Source: Streptomyces sp. NBC_01304
GTDB lineage: Bacteria > Actinomycetota > Actinomycetes > Streptomycetales > Streptomycetaceae
Direction of reading: 5' to 3'
Assembly: GCF_035975855.1 (NCBI RefSeq)
Contig: NZ_CP109055.1
Location: forward strand, 1,054,001-1,118,000
Length of the DNA: 64,000 nucleotides
Shown here: positions 16,990 through 25,631 of the stretch, in pieces
Numbering within the stretch: position 1 is the first letter of the stretch
How the letters are laid out: each line of letters begins with the position of its first letter
The notes under the pieces: generated by a model
What the model saw: only the letters and a program-made list of their open reading frames with translations
What the model was told of the DNA's origin: nothing
Databases searched by the model: none
Position numbers and translations under genes: made by a program

Positions 16990-19900
16990 ATGGTGCAAAC
17001 AGAACACAGTCGTGAGCGGCACCCGGGGAGGTTGTCACGACCACCCCGGTTCGCCGGGGCCATGGGTCTGGCGACCGCCCTGGCCATGGGCCTGTCGCTG
17101 GTCACGGTGCAGTCGGCCGCGGCGGACGAGATCGGCGGCGAGACCTTCATGGGCGCCACGATCGACCAGAGCAAGTGGTACGGAGGTCCGTACACCGAGA
17201 ACGACCCGACGGGCTGGGCCTGCCTGACCGCGTCGACCGCGACGCCCAAGCCGCTGGAGGGCTGCCAGAAGCACGACGGCATGCCGCCGCCGGACGCTCC
17301 GGGCAAGGGCGCGCTGCGGCTGACGTCGAACAAGAAGCTGCAGAACGGCTACGCGATCTCGAAGAACGCCGTGCCGACCAAGGACGGTCTGAAGTTCAGC
17401 ATCGACTTCGGCATCTACCAGCCCGGAGAGCCCAACGACCCCGCCGACGGCATCGCGCTGATGCTGCTCGACGGCGGTGCCGAGATGCCGAAGAAGTCCG
17501 GCAAGAACGGCTCGGGTCTCGGCTATGTCGGGATCAAGGGCGGCTATGTCGGTGTCGGCCTCGATGTGTACGGCAACTTCACCGACTCCCACAATGACGC
17601 GGGAGCCGAGGGCGGCCTGTCGGACCGTACGGGCAACTCGATCACCATCCGTGGTGCCGAGGCCACCAAGAACGCGATGATCGCCACCTACAAGTCGGGC
17701 CGTCGTCTCGCCCCCTCGGGCGCGAAGACCCGTGAGGAGGCCCGGCGCACGGCGACCCTGGAGCTGTCCAAGGAAGGCGTGATGCGCGTCTTCATCGACT
17801 TCCACGACGGGCAGCCGCCGCGCGAGGTCATCGAGCCGGTCGACATCCACTCGATCAAGGGCCAGCCGGCGGTTCCGGACAGTCTGCGGATCGGCTTCTC
17901 GGCCTCCACGGGCAACTCCACCGCGATCCACGAGCTGTGGGGCGGCAAGGTCGAGACCCTCGGCCCGGACCTGTCGACCAAGGTCGAGGCGAACGGCACG
18001 GTCAAGGCGGGCGAGCCCGCCGAGTTCACCATGACCACCAGCAACAACAAGGCCGCGGGCCCGACCAACGGCGAGGTCACCACCACCCAGACCTTCCCCG
18101 AGGGCATCAAGCCGGTCTCGGCCTCCGGTGACGGCTGGACCTGCACCGTCGAGGGCCAGACGGTCACCTGCAAGCGCCCCGGCGACGGCGCGGGCGCGCT
18201 GAAGCCGGGCGAGTCGTTCCCGCCGGTGCTCGTGAAGACCGAGGTCGCCAAGGACGCCAAGGGCGACAAGGAGATCACCTCGCAGGCGACGACGCCCGGC
18301 GAGTCGCAGCCCAAGCCGGAGACCAGCCCGGTCAGCATCACCCCGGCCAAGGGCCCGGACCTGACGGTCACGACCAAGCCCAAGGGCGACGTGACAGCAG
18401 GTGAGCCCGCCGAGTACACCATCGACGTGGCCAACAAGCCGGAGGCCGGTCCGACCGACGGCGAGGTCAAGGTCGTGCGCACCTTCCCGGCGGGCGTCAA
18501 GCCCACCGAGGCCGCAGGCCCGGGCTGGAAGTGCGCCATCGACGGCCAGACCGTCACCTGCACCCGCCCCGGCACCGGAGCGGACGTACTGAATCCGGGC
18601 AAGAACTACCCGCCCATCACCGTGAAGACCGCCGTCGACGGGGCCGCGGCCGGGGAGCTGGAGGGCACCACCCAGGTGACCACGCCCAGTTCGCCGAACA
18701 CCACCCCGGTCAAGGACACCACGACGGTCAAGCCGGCTCCGGCCAAGGGGCCGAACCTGAGCGTGGTGACCCAGCCGGTCGGCGACGTCGTGGCCGGCCA
18801 GCCTGCCAAGTTCGTCATCGGTGTGGCCAACGCACCCGACGCGGGCCCGACCACCGGTGAGGTGAAGGTGGTCCGCACCTTCCCCGCAGGCGTCAAGCCC
18901 ATCAAGGCCTCCGGCTCCGGCTGGGACTGCAAGGTCGACGGCCAGACGGTCACCTGCACCCGTCCCGGCACCGGAGCGGACGTACTGAACCCGGGCCGGA
19001 GCTACCCGCCCATCACCGTCGAGACCGCCGTGGACAAGGGCGCGAGCGGTGAGCTGACCGGCACCACGCAGGCCGGCACGAACGGCCAGGTCTCCAAGGA
19101 GCCGGTCAAGGACACCGTCTCGGTCGTCCCGGCCTCCACCAAGGAGCCCGACCTGACCGTGGTCACCAAGCCCCAGGGCGAGGTCGTCGCGGGCCGGCCG
19201 GCCACCTTCCACGTCGACGTCAGCAACGCCGCGGACGCGGGCCCGACCCACGCCGTGGTCACGGTGAAGCGCACCTTCCCCGACGGCGTCGTGCCGAAGG
19301 TCGCGCTCGGCGCGGGCTGGGACTGCAAGATCGACGGCCAGACCGTCACCTGCACCCGCCCCGGCACCGGCGAGGACGCGCTGCAGCCCGGCAAGCAGTA
19401 CCCGTCCATCAAGGTGACCACCGCGGTCGCCGCGGACGCGCCGGAGTCGGGCGAGGGCACCACCACGGTGACCACCGAAGGTGACCCGGACGGCGACAAG
19501 GGCGTGCCGGACACCATCACCATCACCCCCGGCGAAACCACGCCCGGTGGCAGCGTGAGCTGCTACGGCGGTACGGCGCGGATCAGCCTCAAGCCGGGTC
19601 TCGGCATCGGTGACAAGCTGCAGAACTTCACCGGTTCCGGCACCAGCGGAGGCTGTACGTCCAACGGCTCCTCGCTCCAGCCGACCTCGGTGGAGATCTC
19701 GTACAACGCCAGCGGCAACGGGTCCTGCTTCCCCTCGAAGGGCATCCCGAACGGCACCATGACCGGTGTCATGCGCTGGACGGTGAACGGCAAGGTGGTC
19801 ACGTCCAAGGTGGAGGGCCGCGCGCGGTTCTCCATGTGGGGCTCCGACTTCGACGGAGTCGTCACCGACGGCGCGTACAAGGGCATGAAGGTCCATGGCA

Positions 19901-20013
19901 CCGCCGAATGGGACATCGCCAGCACCATCATTCCCGGCACTGCCCAGTGCATCCTCGGCGGCCACACGGAGGCCTCCGGCACCTGGGCCAAGGTGACGGT
20001 GAGCGAGGGCTGA
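16990..20013 (+). CDS. Large secreted protein: L-type lectin domain plus DUF11-like repeats
   Basis: The 1007-residue precursor has a signal peptide ending near AAADEI (about 46). Residues about 50-320 resemble an L-type (legume-like) lectin domain: FSIDFGIYQPGEPNDPADGI, GYVGVGLDVYGNF with a likely metal/sugar-binding Asp-Asn pair, and SLRIGFSASTG. Four tandem DUF11-like beta-sandwich repeats follow (about 325-845), each with PDLTVTTKP, FPAGVKP, GWDCKIDGQTVTCTRPG and YPPI segments, probably with one disulphide per repeat. A C-terminal domain of about 160 residues has four Cys. No sortase signal or membrane anchor is visible, so it is likely released. GGAGG precedes ATG 16990. Confidence 0.8.
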   Translation: MVQTEHSRERHPGRLSRPPRFAGAMGLATALAMGLSLVTVQSAAADEIGGETFMGATIDQSKWYGGPYTENDPTGWACLTASTATPKPLEGCQKHDGMPPPDAPGKGALRLTSNKKLQNGYAISKNAVPTKDGLKFSIDFGIYQPGEPNDPADGIALMLLDGGAEMPKKSGKNGSGLGYVGIKGGYVGVGLDVYGNFTDSHNDAGAEGGLSDRTGNSITIRGAEATKNAMIATYKSGRRLAPSGAKTREEARRTATLELSKEGVMRVFIDFHDGQPPREVIEPVDIHSIKGQPAVPDSLRIGFSASTGNSTAIHELWGGKVETLGPDLSTKVEANGTVKAGEPAEFTMTTSNNKAAGPTNGEVTTTQTFPEGIKPVSASGDGWTCTVEGQTVTCKRPGDGAGALKPGESFPPVLVKTEVAKDAKGDKEITSQATTPGESQPKPETSPVSITPAKGPDLTVTTKPKGDVTAGEPAEYTIDVANKPEAGPTDGEVKVVRTFPAGVKPTEAAGPGWKCAIDGQTVTCTRPGTGADVLNPGKNYPPITVKTAVDGAAAGELEGTTQVTTPSSPNTTPVKDTTTVKPAPAKGPNLSVVTQPVGDVVAGQPAKFVIGVANAPDAGPTTGEVKVVRTFPAGVKPIKASGSGWDCKVDGQTVTCTRPGTGADVLNPGRSYPPITVETAVDKGASGELTGTTQAGTNGQVSKEPVKDTVSVVPASTKEPDLTVVTKPQGEVVAGRPATFHVDVSNAADAGPTHAVVTVKRTFPDGVVPKVALGAGWDCKIDGQTVTCTRPGTGEDALQPGKQYPSIKVTTAVAADAPESGEGTTTVTTEGDPDGDKGVPDTITITPGETTPGGSVSCYGGTARISLKPGLGIGDKLQNFTGSGTSGGCTSNGSSLQPTSVEISYNASGNGSCFPSKGIPNGTMTGVMRWTVNGKVVTSKVEGRARFSMWGSDFDGVVTDGAYKGMKVHGTAEWDIASTIIPGTAQCILGGHTEASGTWAKVTVSEG

Positions 20014-20050
20014 CCCTGCGTCTGCGAACGGCAGACATCCCGTAGAAGCG

Positions 20051-20082
20051 CCGCCGGGGCCTCGATGACGAGGCCCCGGCGG
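20051..20082 (+). terminator. Hairpin terminator after the lectin/DUF11 gene
   Basis: A perfect 14-bp stem (20051-20064 with 20069-20082) closes a 4-nt ATGA loop, 38 nt after the stop codon. Confidence 0.85.
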
Positions 20083-20120
20083 TGCCGCGTGCGGGCGGGC
20101 TCTGCTCGGGTCCTCGGGCT

Positions 20121-20208
20121 TGCCTACCTGCCTACTTGCCTACTTGCCTACCTGCCTACCTGCCTACCTGCCTACCTGCCTACCTGCCTACCTGCCTACC
20201 TGCTTACT
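20121..20208. repeat. Eleven tandem 8-bp units (TGCCTACC) between convergent genes
   Basis: Eleven consecutive octamers run without a break; eight are TGCCTACC, two are TGCCTACT and the last is TGCTTACT. The unit is not a multiple of three and lies between two terminators, so it is not coding. It is a pyrimidine-rich, lower-GC microsatellite in a very GC-rich genome. Confidence 0.95.
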
Positions 20209-20232
20209 GGGCGCGTCCCAGGACGCGCAAAA

Positions 20233-20279
20233 GCGTGCGGGCCGGGGTCGGTTGGAAACCGTTGTCCCGGCCTGCACGC
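20233..20279 (-). terminator. Hairpin terminator for the minus-strand secreted protein gene
   Basis: A 14-bp stem with one mismatch (20233-20246 with 20266-20279) encloses a second small stem CGGTT/AACCG at 20249-20261. It lies 57 nt downstream of the stop codon at 20336. Confidence 0.75.
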
Positions 20280-20335
20280 CCATCCCATGTCGCAGCTCGC
20301 CTGCGACCTGCCCGCCCCTTCGGTCTGCTGCGTCG

Positions 20336-21106
20336 TCAGCGGCGTCCGAGGAGGCCGCCGAGCGTCTTGGAGAGGCCGTCCACGAGGCCGCCGGTGGTGG
20401 CGCCCGCGTTCAGCTTCAGGCCCAGCGCGGCCGCCACGTCCACGCCGTTCTCCAGCGAGATCACCGACTGCAGGTTGAACAGGGGCCCGCCGCTGATGAC
20501 GTCCGCGCCCAGCTCCGAGTTGAGCTTGGCCGCGAGCGAGGCGTCGACGGTGACGGGGCTGGCGAACTCGATCGTGTTCGACATGTGGTCGACGTGCTCC
20601 GCGTCCAGCGCGGGCGGCTTGTACGTGCCGAGCTTCACTTCGCCGAGGACGCCCTTCTCGCTCGCCAGCGTGGCGGAGATCGAGCCGGCGGAGAGGTCGG
20701 TCTTGAGGTCCTTGAGGACGACGGCCGTCTTCTTCTTGATGTTGGTCAGACCGAGGCAGGTCCCCGAGAAGTCCAGCTTGCCGCCGACCTTGTTCGCCTC
20801 GCCGGTGGTGCTGCCCTGGGTGATGCCGAGCGTGAACTGCGTGACCGATGGCAGGTAGGGCTTGCCGTCGGCGGCCTTCGGGACCTGGCACTCCGGCGTC
20901 AGCTGGGTCAGGACCAGGCCCTTGAGCTTGAGGATCTCGAGCAGCATGGCGTCGAGGCTGATCTTGACGATGCCGCCGTCGACCTTGACCGACTTCTGGC
21001 CGGTGGGCGGGGTGGGCTCGGCCGCGGCGGCCGTCGGGACGGCGGAGAGGGTGGCCGCCAGCGCGGTGGTGGTCACGAGGGCGGTGGCTATGCGCTTGGA
21101 CTGCAT
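20336..21106 (-). CDS. Secreted protein of unknown function A
   Basis: ATG 21106 with AAGGAG upstream gives a 256-residue precursor with a clear signal peptide (MQSKRIATALVTTTALAATL, cleavage near AAAAEP). The mature part has two Cys (PECQVP and SGTCLGL) that may pair, a strand-rich middle with GKLDFSGTCLGLTNIKKKTA, and a glycine-rich C-terminus (GLVDGLSKTLGGLLGRR). I do not recognise the family. The next upstream gene is also a secreted protein of similar size with conserved GKLD/NYDA-type segments and paired Cys, so the two may act together. Confidence 0.65.
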   Translation of the reverse strand: MQSKRIATALVTTTALAATLSAVPTAAAAEPTPPTGQKSVKVDGGIVKISLDAMLLEILKLKGLVLTQLTPECQVPKAADGKPYLPSVTQFTLGITQGSTTGEANKVGGKLDFSGTCLGLTNIKKKTAVVLKDLKTDLSAGSISATLASEKGVLGEVKLGTYKPPALDAEHVDHMSNTIEFASPVTVDASLAAKLNSELGADVISGGPLFNLQSVISLENGVDVAAALGLKLNAGATTGGLVDGLSKTLGGLLGRR

Positions 21107-21193
21107 GTGCTGCTCCTTGTGAGAGATGCGCACAGAGGTGTACGCACAGTCAGCTAAGAGCACGCTCTGCAACTTCGCGACTCCGGAGCGTAC

Positions 21194-21233
21194 ATCCGGA
21201 GTACGGTCCACGGGGCGGGACCGTACTCCGGAT
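21194..21233 (-). terminator. Long hairpin between the two secreted-protein genes
   Basis: A perfect 16-bp stem (21194-21209 with 21218-21233) and 8-nt loop lie 157 nt downstream of secreted gene B and 88 nt upstream of gene A. It is most simply a terminator of gene B; an operator or leader role for gene A is possible. Confidence 0.6.
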
Positions 21234-21390
21234 TCCATCGGGCTCGGCGGCGAGGGCGCGCGAGGTGCCAAGGCGCCCGCGTTCACCCGGCAAGCAGGAA
21301 GCCGACGTGCCGTCAAGTCCTCATTACCTCAGGAAACTTGTCGCTTCCAGCCGGAGCCGGGCCGCTCCCCCACCGGCCGACGGCGGGCGC

Positions 21391-22200
21391 TCACCCCTGG
21401 CAGACGGCCTCACCGAAGACGAGGTCGCCCTTGAGGAGCTTGGAGTAGTTCTTGTCCGGGAAGAAGTGGAAGGCCCGGACGGTCAGCTTCTTCCCCTCGC
21501 GGATCTGCTCGTTGACGACCAGGTCGCCCATGGCCGGGATCGGGAATCTCGTCTCCTTCGTGGCCAGGTCCAGGGGGTCGACCTTCAGGTCCCCGACCTT
21601 GAGCCCGGCGATACCGATGACGGCCTTGGGCTCCTCGCCCTCCTTCACCGTGCAGGACGCCTTGAGCACGTCCGCCTCGATGGGCATTCCCGGGAACTTG
21701 ATCCACGCCGAGGCGAAACCGCCGGTGTTGGTGAGGGTGCGGGTCTTGGCGTCGTAGTTGCAGGTGGCCGCGAGGCCGAGGACGCCGCCGAAGTCGCCGA
21801 TGGGCAGGAGGGGCAGCGAGAACTCCTGCTTCTTGGGGTACGAGCACGACCCGAGGGCGAACTGGGGGCCCTGCCATCCGATCGCGGCCAGGTCGATCCG
21901 CACGCTTGCCGCCGAGCCCCGCACGCCGCCGACCGGGACGGGCGCCGCGCTGGCACTGGGCGTCGGCGTGGGCATGCCCACGGCCGGCGTGGGAGTCGAG
22001 GTGGCGATGCCTGGTGTGGGCGTGGGCATGCTGGGCCAGAGCATCGGCCAGCCGGCGGCAGGCGTGTCCGTGACCGGTGCGGGCGTCGGGGAGGGCGTGG
22101 GGGCGGCGTGCGCGGGTGTGCCCTGCAGCAGCAGCGCGGAAGCGGTCACGACGACGCCGGCGGCGAGGGCGGCTGAGACAAGCGGACGGGGGTGCGCCAT
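21391..22200 (-). CDS. Secreted protein of unknown function B with Pro/Thr linker
   Basis: The 269-residue precursor has a signal peptide (about 1-32, ending AHAAPT) and a 65-residue Pro/Thr/Met-rich linker with several TPTP repeats. The C-terminal domain contains four Cys (LGSCSYP, AATCNYD, KASCTVK, EAVCQG), likely two disulphides, and conserved-looking segments IGDFGGVLGLAATCNYD and AWIKFPGMPIEADVL. I do not recognise a family; the linker suggests an exposed domain tethered to or extending from the cell wall. Confidence 0.65.
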   Translation of the reverse strand: MAHPRPLVSAALAAGVVVTASALLLQGTPAHAAPTPSPTPAPVTDTPAAGWPMLWPSMPTPTPGIATSTPTPAVGMPTPTPSASAAPVPVGGVRGSAASVRIDLAAIGWQGPQFALGSCSYPKKQEFSLPLLPIGDFGGVLGLAATCNYDAKTRTLTNTGGFASAWIKFPGMPIEADVLKASCTVKEGEEPKAVIGIAGLKVGDLKVDPLDLATKETRFPIPAMGDLVVNEQIREGKKLTVRAFHFFPDKNYSKLLKGDLVFGEAVCQG

Positions 22201-22315
22201 GGTGAGGTGTCCCTTCTGGACGGGGCGATGAGTGAGCGGGGCATGCCGGAAGCGGCAGGCCGCGACATCGCCCGGTCCTCGCGCGCTCACGCACAGCAGA
22301 CCGGTAGGTCCGTCG

Positions 22316-22333
22316 CAGGAAGAATCCTTCCTG
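22316..22333 (-). terminator. Small hairpin downstream of the KS operon
   Basis: CAGGAAG and CTTCCTG form a 7-bp stem with a 4-nt loop, 66 nt beyond the end of the fabG-like gene. It is the only hairpin I see there; its strength is modest. Confidence 0.3.
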
Positions 22334-22398
22334 GGGTGGGGCCGCCGGTCGCGGTGGGAGCGGCCGTACGAGTCACCTTGCGCTGACCGGGCGTCAGG

Positions 22399-23172
22399 TC
22401 AGGGGCGGCCGAGGCCGAGGGCGGTCATGGCTCCGCCGTCCACCGTCACCAGCGAACCGGTCATGTACGCGGATTCGGGACCGGCGAGGAAACGTACGAC
22501 CTCCGCGATCTGCTCCACCCGGCCGAAGGCCCGCATCGGGATCTGCTTCTTGATGGAGCGTCCGGTCTCGCCCTCGGTGAGGGGGGCGACCAGGTCGGTC
22601 GGCGTGAACCCGGGCAGGACGGCGTTGACGCGGATGCCGAAGCGGGCGGACTCCATGGCGCAGCAGCGGGTGAAGGCGTTGACCGCGCCCTTGGAGGCGG
22701 AGTAGTTGGCCTCGCCGATCCAGCCGCGCTCCCCCATGACCGAGGAGACGTTGACGATCGCTCCCGAACCCTTCGCCATCAGGTGCGGCAGCACCGCCTT
22801 GGTGCAGTTGAAGACGCCGCCGAAGTTGACGCGCATCACGTCCCACCAGTCCTGCGGCCCCATGTTGTAGATGAGGCCGTCCCGGGACACGCCCGCGTTG
22901 TTCACGAGGATGTCCACGTCGCCCAGTTCGTCGATGACGCGGCGGACCAGCTCGGTCGCCTGCTCGTGGTCGGAGACGTCGCCGGGCACGGCGATCGCGC
23001 GAACTCCGCTGTCCTCGTCGGCCAGTTCGCGTGCCAGGTCCTCGGCCGGGCCCTGGGACGAGAGGTAGTTGACGGCGACGGACGCGCCGTCCTCGGCGAG
23101 GGCGCGGCAGATGGCCGCGCCGATTCCGCGTGCGCCGCCGGTCACCAGCGCGGTCTGCCCCTTGAGTCTCAT
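22399..23172 (-). CDS. fabG: FabG-type 3-oxoacyl-ACP reductase (KR)
   Basis: A 257-residue classical short-chain dehydrogenase. It has the NAD(P)-binding motif TGGARGIG, NNAG in DILVNNAGVSRDG, the catalytic Ser in NVSSVMG, and Tyr-x-x-x-Lys in YSASKGA. The C-terminus MTGSLVTVDGGAMTALG is typical of FabG. It should reduce beta-keto groups on carrier-bound intermediates made by the ketosynthases of this operon. Its ATG overlaps the upstream stop as TGATG. It is the only reductase in the operon; no dehydratase or enoyl reductase follows. Confidence 0.92.
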   Translation of the reverse strand: MRLKGQTALVTGGARGIGAAICRALAEDGASVAVNYLSSQGPAEDLARELADEDSGVRAIAVPGDVSDHEQATELVRRVIDELGDVDILVNNAGVSRDGLIYNMGPQDWWDVMRVNFGGVFNCTKAVLPHLMAKGSGAIVNVSSVMGERGWIGEANYSASKGAVNAFTRCCAMESARFGIRVNAVLPGFTPTDLVAPLTEGETGRSIKKQIPMRAFGRVEQIAEVVRFLAGPESAYMTGSLVTVDGGAMTALGLGRP

Positions 23173-25631
23173 CACGCTCGTCCTTCGTGGTCGTGGTCGT
23201 GGTCGTTGTCCTGGTGGTGGTTGTGGTCCGGGTCCGGCCCCTGGACCGCGATGCTGATGTGAGTGCCGCCCAGCGAGGAGCTGTTGACGAGGGCGGGGGC
23301 GCCGCCGCGGCGGACGTGGTGCAGGGCCAGGGCGAGGGTGAGTGCCGCGCCGGCTCCCATGGGTTCGCCCAGGACGCGCTTGGGGCCGTGCAGGGGCGGC
23401 GTACCGGCGTCGGCGAACAGCCGGTCGAGGGCGGCGGATTCGGCGCGGTCGGCGGCGTCGAGGCCGGCCGCGGCCAGCCATACGCCGCCCAACTCGGCGG
23501 CGTCCAGGGACGCGTCGTGCAGCGCGGCGCGCATGGCGCGCTCCAGGCCGCGCCCTCGCGGGTCCCACAGCCGTGCCTTGCTGGCGTCGGACGCCATGCC
23601 GTATCCCAGGATGCTGCCGAGCACGTGCGCGCCGCGGGCGAGCGCGGCCGAGCGGCGTTCGAAGACGAGCGCGACGCTGCCCTCGGCGAGCACGAACCGG
23701 CCGTCCGGCGGCGCTCCGACAGCGCGGGGGGAGGCCGCCCCGGCGTCCGCGTAGGCCCGGGCCACGTACGGGGTCAGGGTGTCGGTGACCGTGCACAGGA
23801 CGGCGTCGGCGTGCCCGGCGGCGAGCAGGTCCGCGCTGTGCCCCACGACGGCGGCCCCGGTGGCGTGGCCGACCGACAGGGTCGAGGTCGGGCCGCGCAG
23901 CCCGAGGTGCAGGGCGATCTGGCCGGCCGCCTGGTTGTAGACGGTGTTGGGGAAGACGCTGGGATCGGCCGCCCGTACGCCGTCGTCGAGGACCGGCAGG
24001 GTGAAGCGCTCCAGTGCCTCCGACGGTCCGGTGCCGGTACCGAAGACCACGCCGACCGGGCGGGCGGCCGCGCTGTCCGGTTCGAGTCCGGCCGCGGTGA
24101 GCGCCTTGGCCGCGGTGACGACGCTCAGGATGCCCAGTCGGTCCATGCGGCGGCGGTCGCGGCGGTTCAGGTGGGGCTCGGGGTCGAAGTCGACCCGGGC
24201 CAGCCGCATTCCGTCCTCGACTGCTCCGGGCTCACTGCCCTGTTCGTACGCCGCCCACAGAGCCGCCACGTCGTTGCCCGACGGCATGGTCACCGCGACG
24301 CCTGTGACGACGATGTCGTCGAGGAGCGGGAGCGGTGGGCGGTGGCCGCGCGGTGCCAGGACGAGTGCCGCGTTGGCGCCGCCGAAGCCGAAGTTGGTCG
24401 ACACGGCGACGCCCGGGGCCATGGGCCGGGCATCGCCCGGGACGTAGTCCAGCGGGCAGTCCGGGTCGGGCGTGGTGTAGCCGGCGGTGGGCGGGGCGAC
24501 CTGTTCGGCGAGGGCGTGCGCGGTCACGATGGCCTCCACCGCCCCGGCCGCGCCCAGCAGATGGCCGATCGTCGCCTTGGTGCTGCTCACCGGTGTCCGG
24601 CCGGCCCGTTCGGGTCCGAGCACCCGCAGCAGGGCCCGGCTCTCGGCGGGGTCGTTCTTCGCCGTGCCGGTGCCGTGCCCGTTGACGTACGCGATGTCGC
24701 GCGCGGCCACCCCGGCGTGGCGCAGGGCGGCACGGATGGCGGCCTCCGCGCCCTCGCCCTCCGGGTGCGGGGCCGTGGCGTGGAAGCCGTCGGCGGACAG
24801 GCCGTACCCGGCCACCTCGGTCAGTGTGCGCAGCCCGCGCCGCTCGGCCAGGTCGGAGCGGACCAGGACGAGCATGCCGCTGCCCTCGCCGAGCGAAAGG
24901 CCCTCGCGGTCGGCGGAGTAGGGCCTCGCGGGTTGTGCCGCGAGCGCCTGCAGTGCGTTGAACCCGGCGAAGATGACATCGCAGAACGCGTCGGTGCCGC
25001 CGACCAGGACGGCCTCGGCCCGCCCGTGGCGCAGCAGGTCGGCGGCGAGGCCGATCGCCGTACTGCCGGACGCGCAGGCGGTGTTGACGCCGAGCACGGC
25101 TCCGCGCAGGCCGAAGGCGGCGGCCACCGACTCGGCCAGCGCCTGGGGCGTGACCATCTGGGCCAGGAGCGGATCGGGGGCCTCGCCCGCGTGCACCGCG
25201 CGCATCCACTCGCGCGCGGAGCGCAGCCCGCCGTTGCAGGTGCCGAGGACGACGGCGAAGTGCTCGGGGTCGGCGAGGTCCGGCGGCAGTGCGCTCAGCG
25301 CCTCTTCCGCAGCGACGATCGCCAGGTCCAGGGCCCGTTCGCGGAATTGGGCGGGCCGGCGGTAGGCGCGCCCGTGCCGGTGCACCGGGGTGTCGACCTC
25401 GCCGCCGAGCTTGGTGTCGAGTCCGCTCATGTCCACGCCCTGGACGGGCCGGATCTCGACGCGGCCCGCCCGGGCGCCCTGCCACAGGTCGCGGGCGGTC
25501 GGCCCGAGGGCGGTGACCGCGCCGACACCCACGATCGCGACGCCCGGGGCTCGCGGTTGCTCCGCGGGCGCGGGCGCCTGCGGTTCCGCGTGGTCGTCGG
25601 CCGTGCGGCCGGGGGCTGGGTCGCTGTTCAC
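23172..25631 (-). CDS. Fused ketosynthase: active KS followed by a KS lacking catalytic residues
   Basis: The 819-residue protein holds two thiolase-fold KS domains. Domain 1 (about 30-428) has Cys186 in NTACASGS, His319 in GHGTGT, Lys352 and His357 in STKATIGH, so it should condense acyl-ACPs. Domain 2 (about 438-800) has His589 at the Cys position (SVGHATG), no HGTGT motif, and Lys751 with Glu756 where the second His should be. The order KS then inactive partner mimics KS-alpha/chain-length-factor pairs of type II PKS, but fused. The tail is His/Asp-rich from a hexamer repeat. GTG 25631 overlaps the upstream stop (GTGA) and has GGAGG upstream. Confidence 0.88.
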   Translation of the reverse strand: MNSDPAPGRTADDHAEPQAPAPAEQPRAPGVAIVGVGAVTALGPTARDLWQGARAGRVEIRPVQGVDMSGLDTKLGGEVDTPVHRHGRAYRRPAQFRERALDLAIVAAEEALSALPPDLADPEHFAVVLGTCNGGLRSAREWMRAVHAGEAPDPLLAQMVTPQALAESVAAAFGLRGAVLGVNTACASGSTAIGLAADLLRHGRAEAVLVGGTDAFCDVIFAGFNALQALAAQPARPYSADREGLSLGEGSGMLVLVRSDLAERRGLRTLTEVAGYGLSADGFHATAPHPEGEGAEAAIRAALRHAGVAARDIAYVNGHGTGTAKNDPAESRALLRVLGPERAGRTPVSSTKATIGHLLGAAGAVEAIVTAHALAEQVAPPTAGYTTPDPDCPLDYVPGDARPMAPGVAVSTNFGFGGANAALVLAPRGHRPPLPLLDDIVVTGVAVTMPSGNDVAALWAAYEQGSEPGAVEDGMRLARVDFDPEPHLNRRDRRRMDRLGILSVVTAAKALTAAGLEPDSAAARPVGVVFGTGTGPSEALERFTLPVLDDGVRAADPSVFPNTVYNQAAGQIALHLGLRGPTSTLSVGHATGAAVVGHSADLLAAGHADAVLCTVTDTLTPYVARAYADAGAASPRAVGAPPDGRFVLAEGSVALVFERRSAALARGAHVLGSILGYGMASDASKARLWDPRGRGLERAMRAALHDASLDAAELGGVWLAAAGLDAADRAESAALDRLFADAGTPPLHGPKRVLGEPMGAGAALTLALALHHVRRGGAPALVNSSSLGGTHISIAVQGPDPDHNHHQDNDHDHDHEGRA
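23186..23227 (-). repeat. Degenerate hexamer repeat encoding a His/Asp tail
   Basis: Seven hexamers, three of them exact CGTGGT, encode an alternating Asp-His and Asn-His stretch near the C-terminus of the fused ketosynthase. The resulting tail could bind metal, or be neutral slippage product. Confidence 0.85.

Noticed and set aside
17035..19965. 976-codon open frame antisense to the lectin/DUF11 gene
   Set aside because: It mirrors the codon pattern of the plus-strand gene, has low-complexity Arg/Gly/Val composition and no ribosome site. Long antisense frames are a normal by-product of high GC.
20121..20208. Octamer array considered as a CRISPR array
   Set aside because: Units are directly adjacent with no unique spacers and no cas genes are present.
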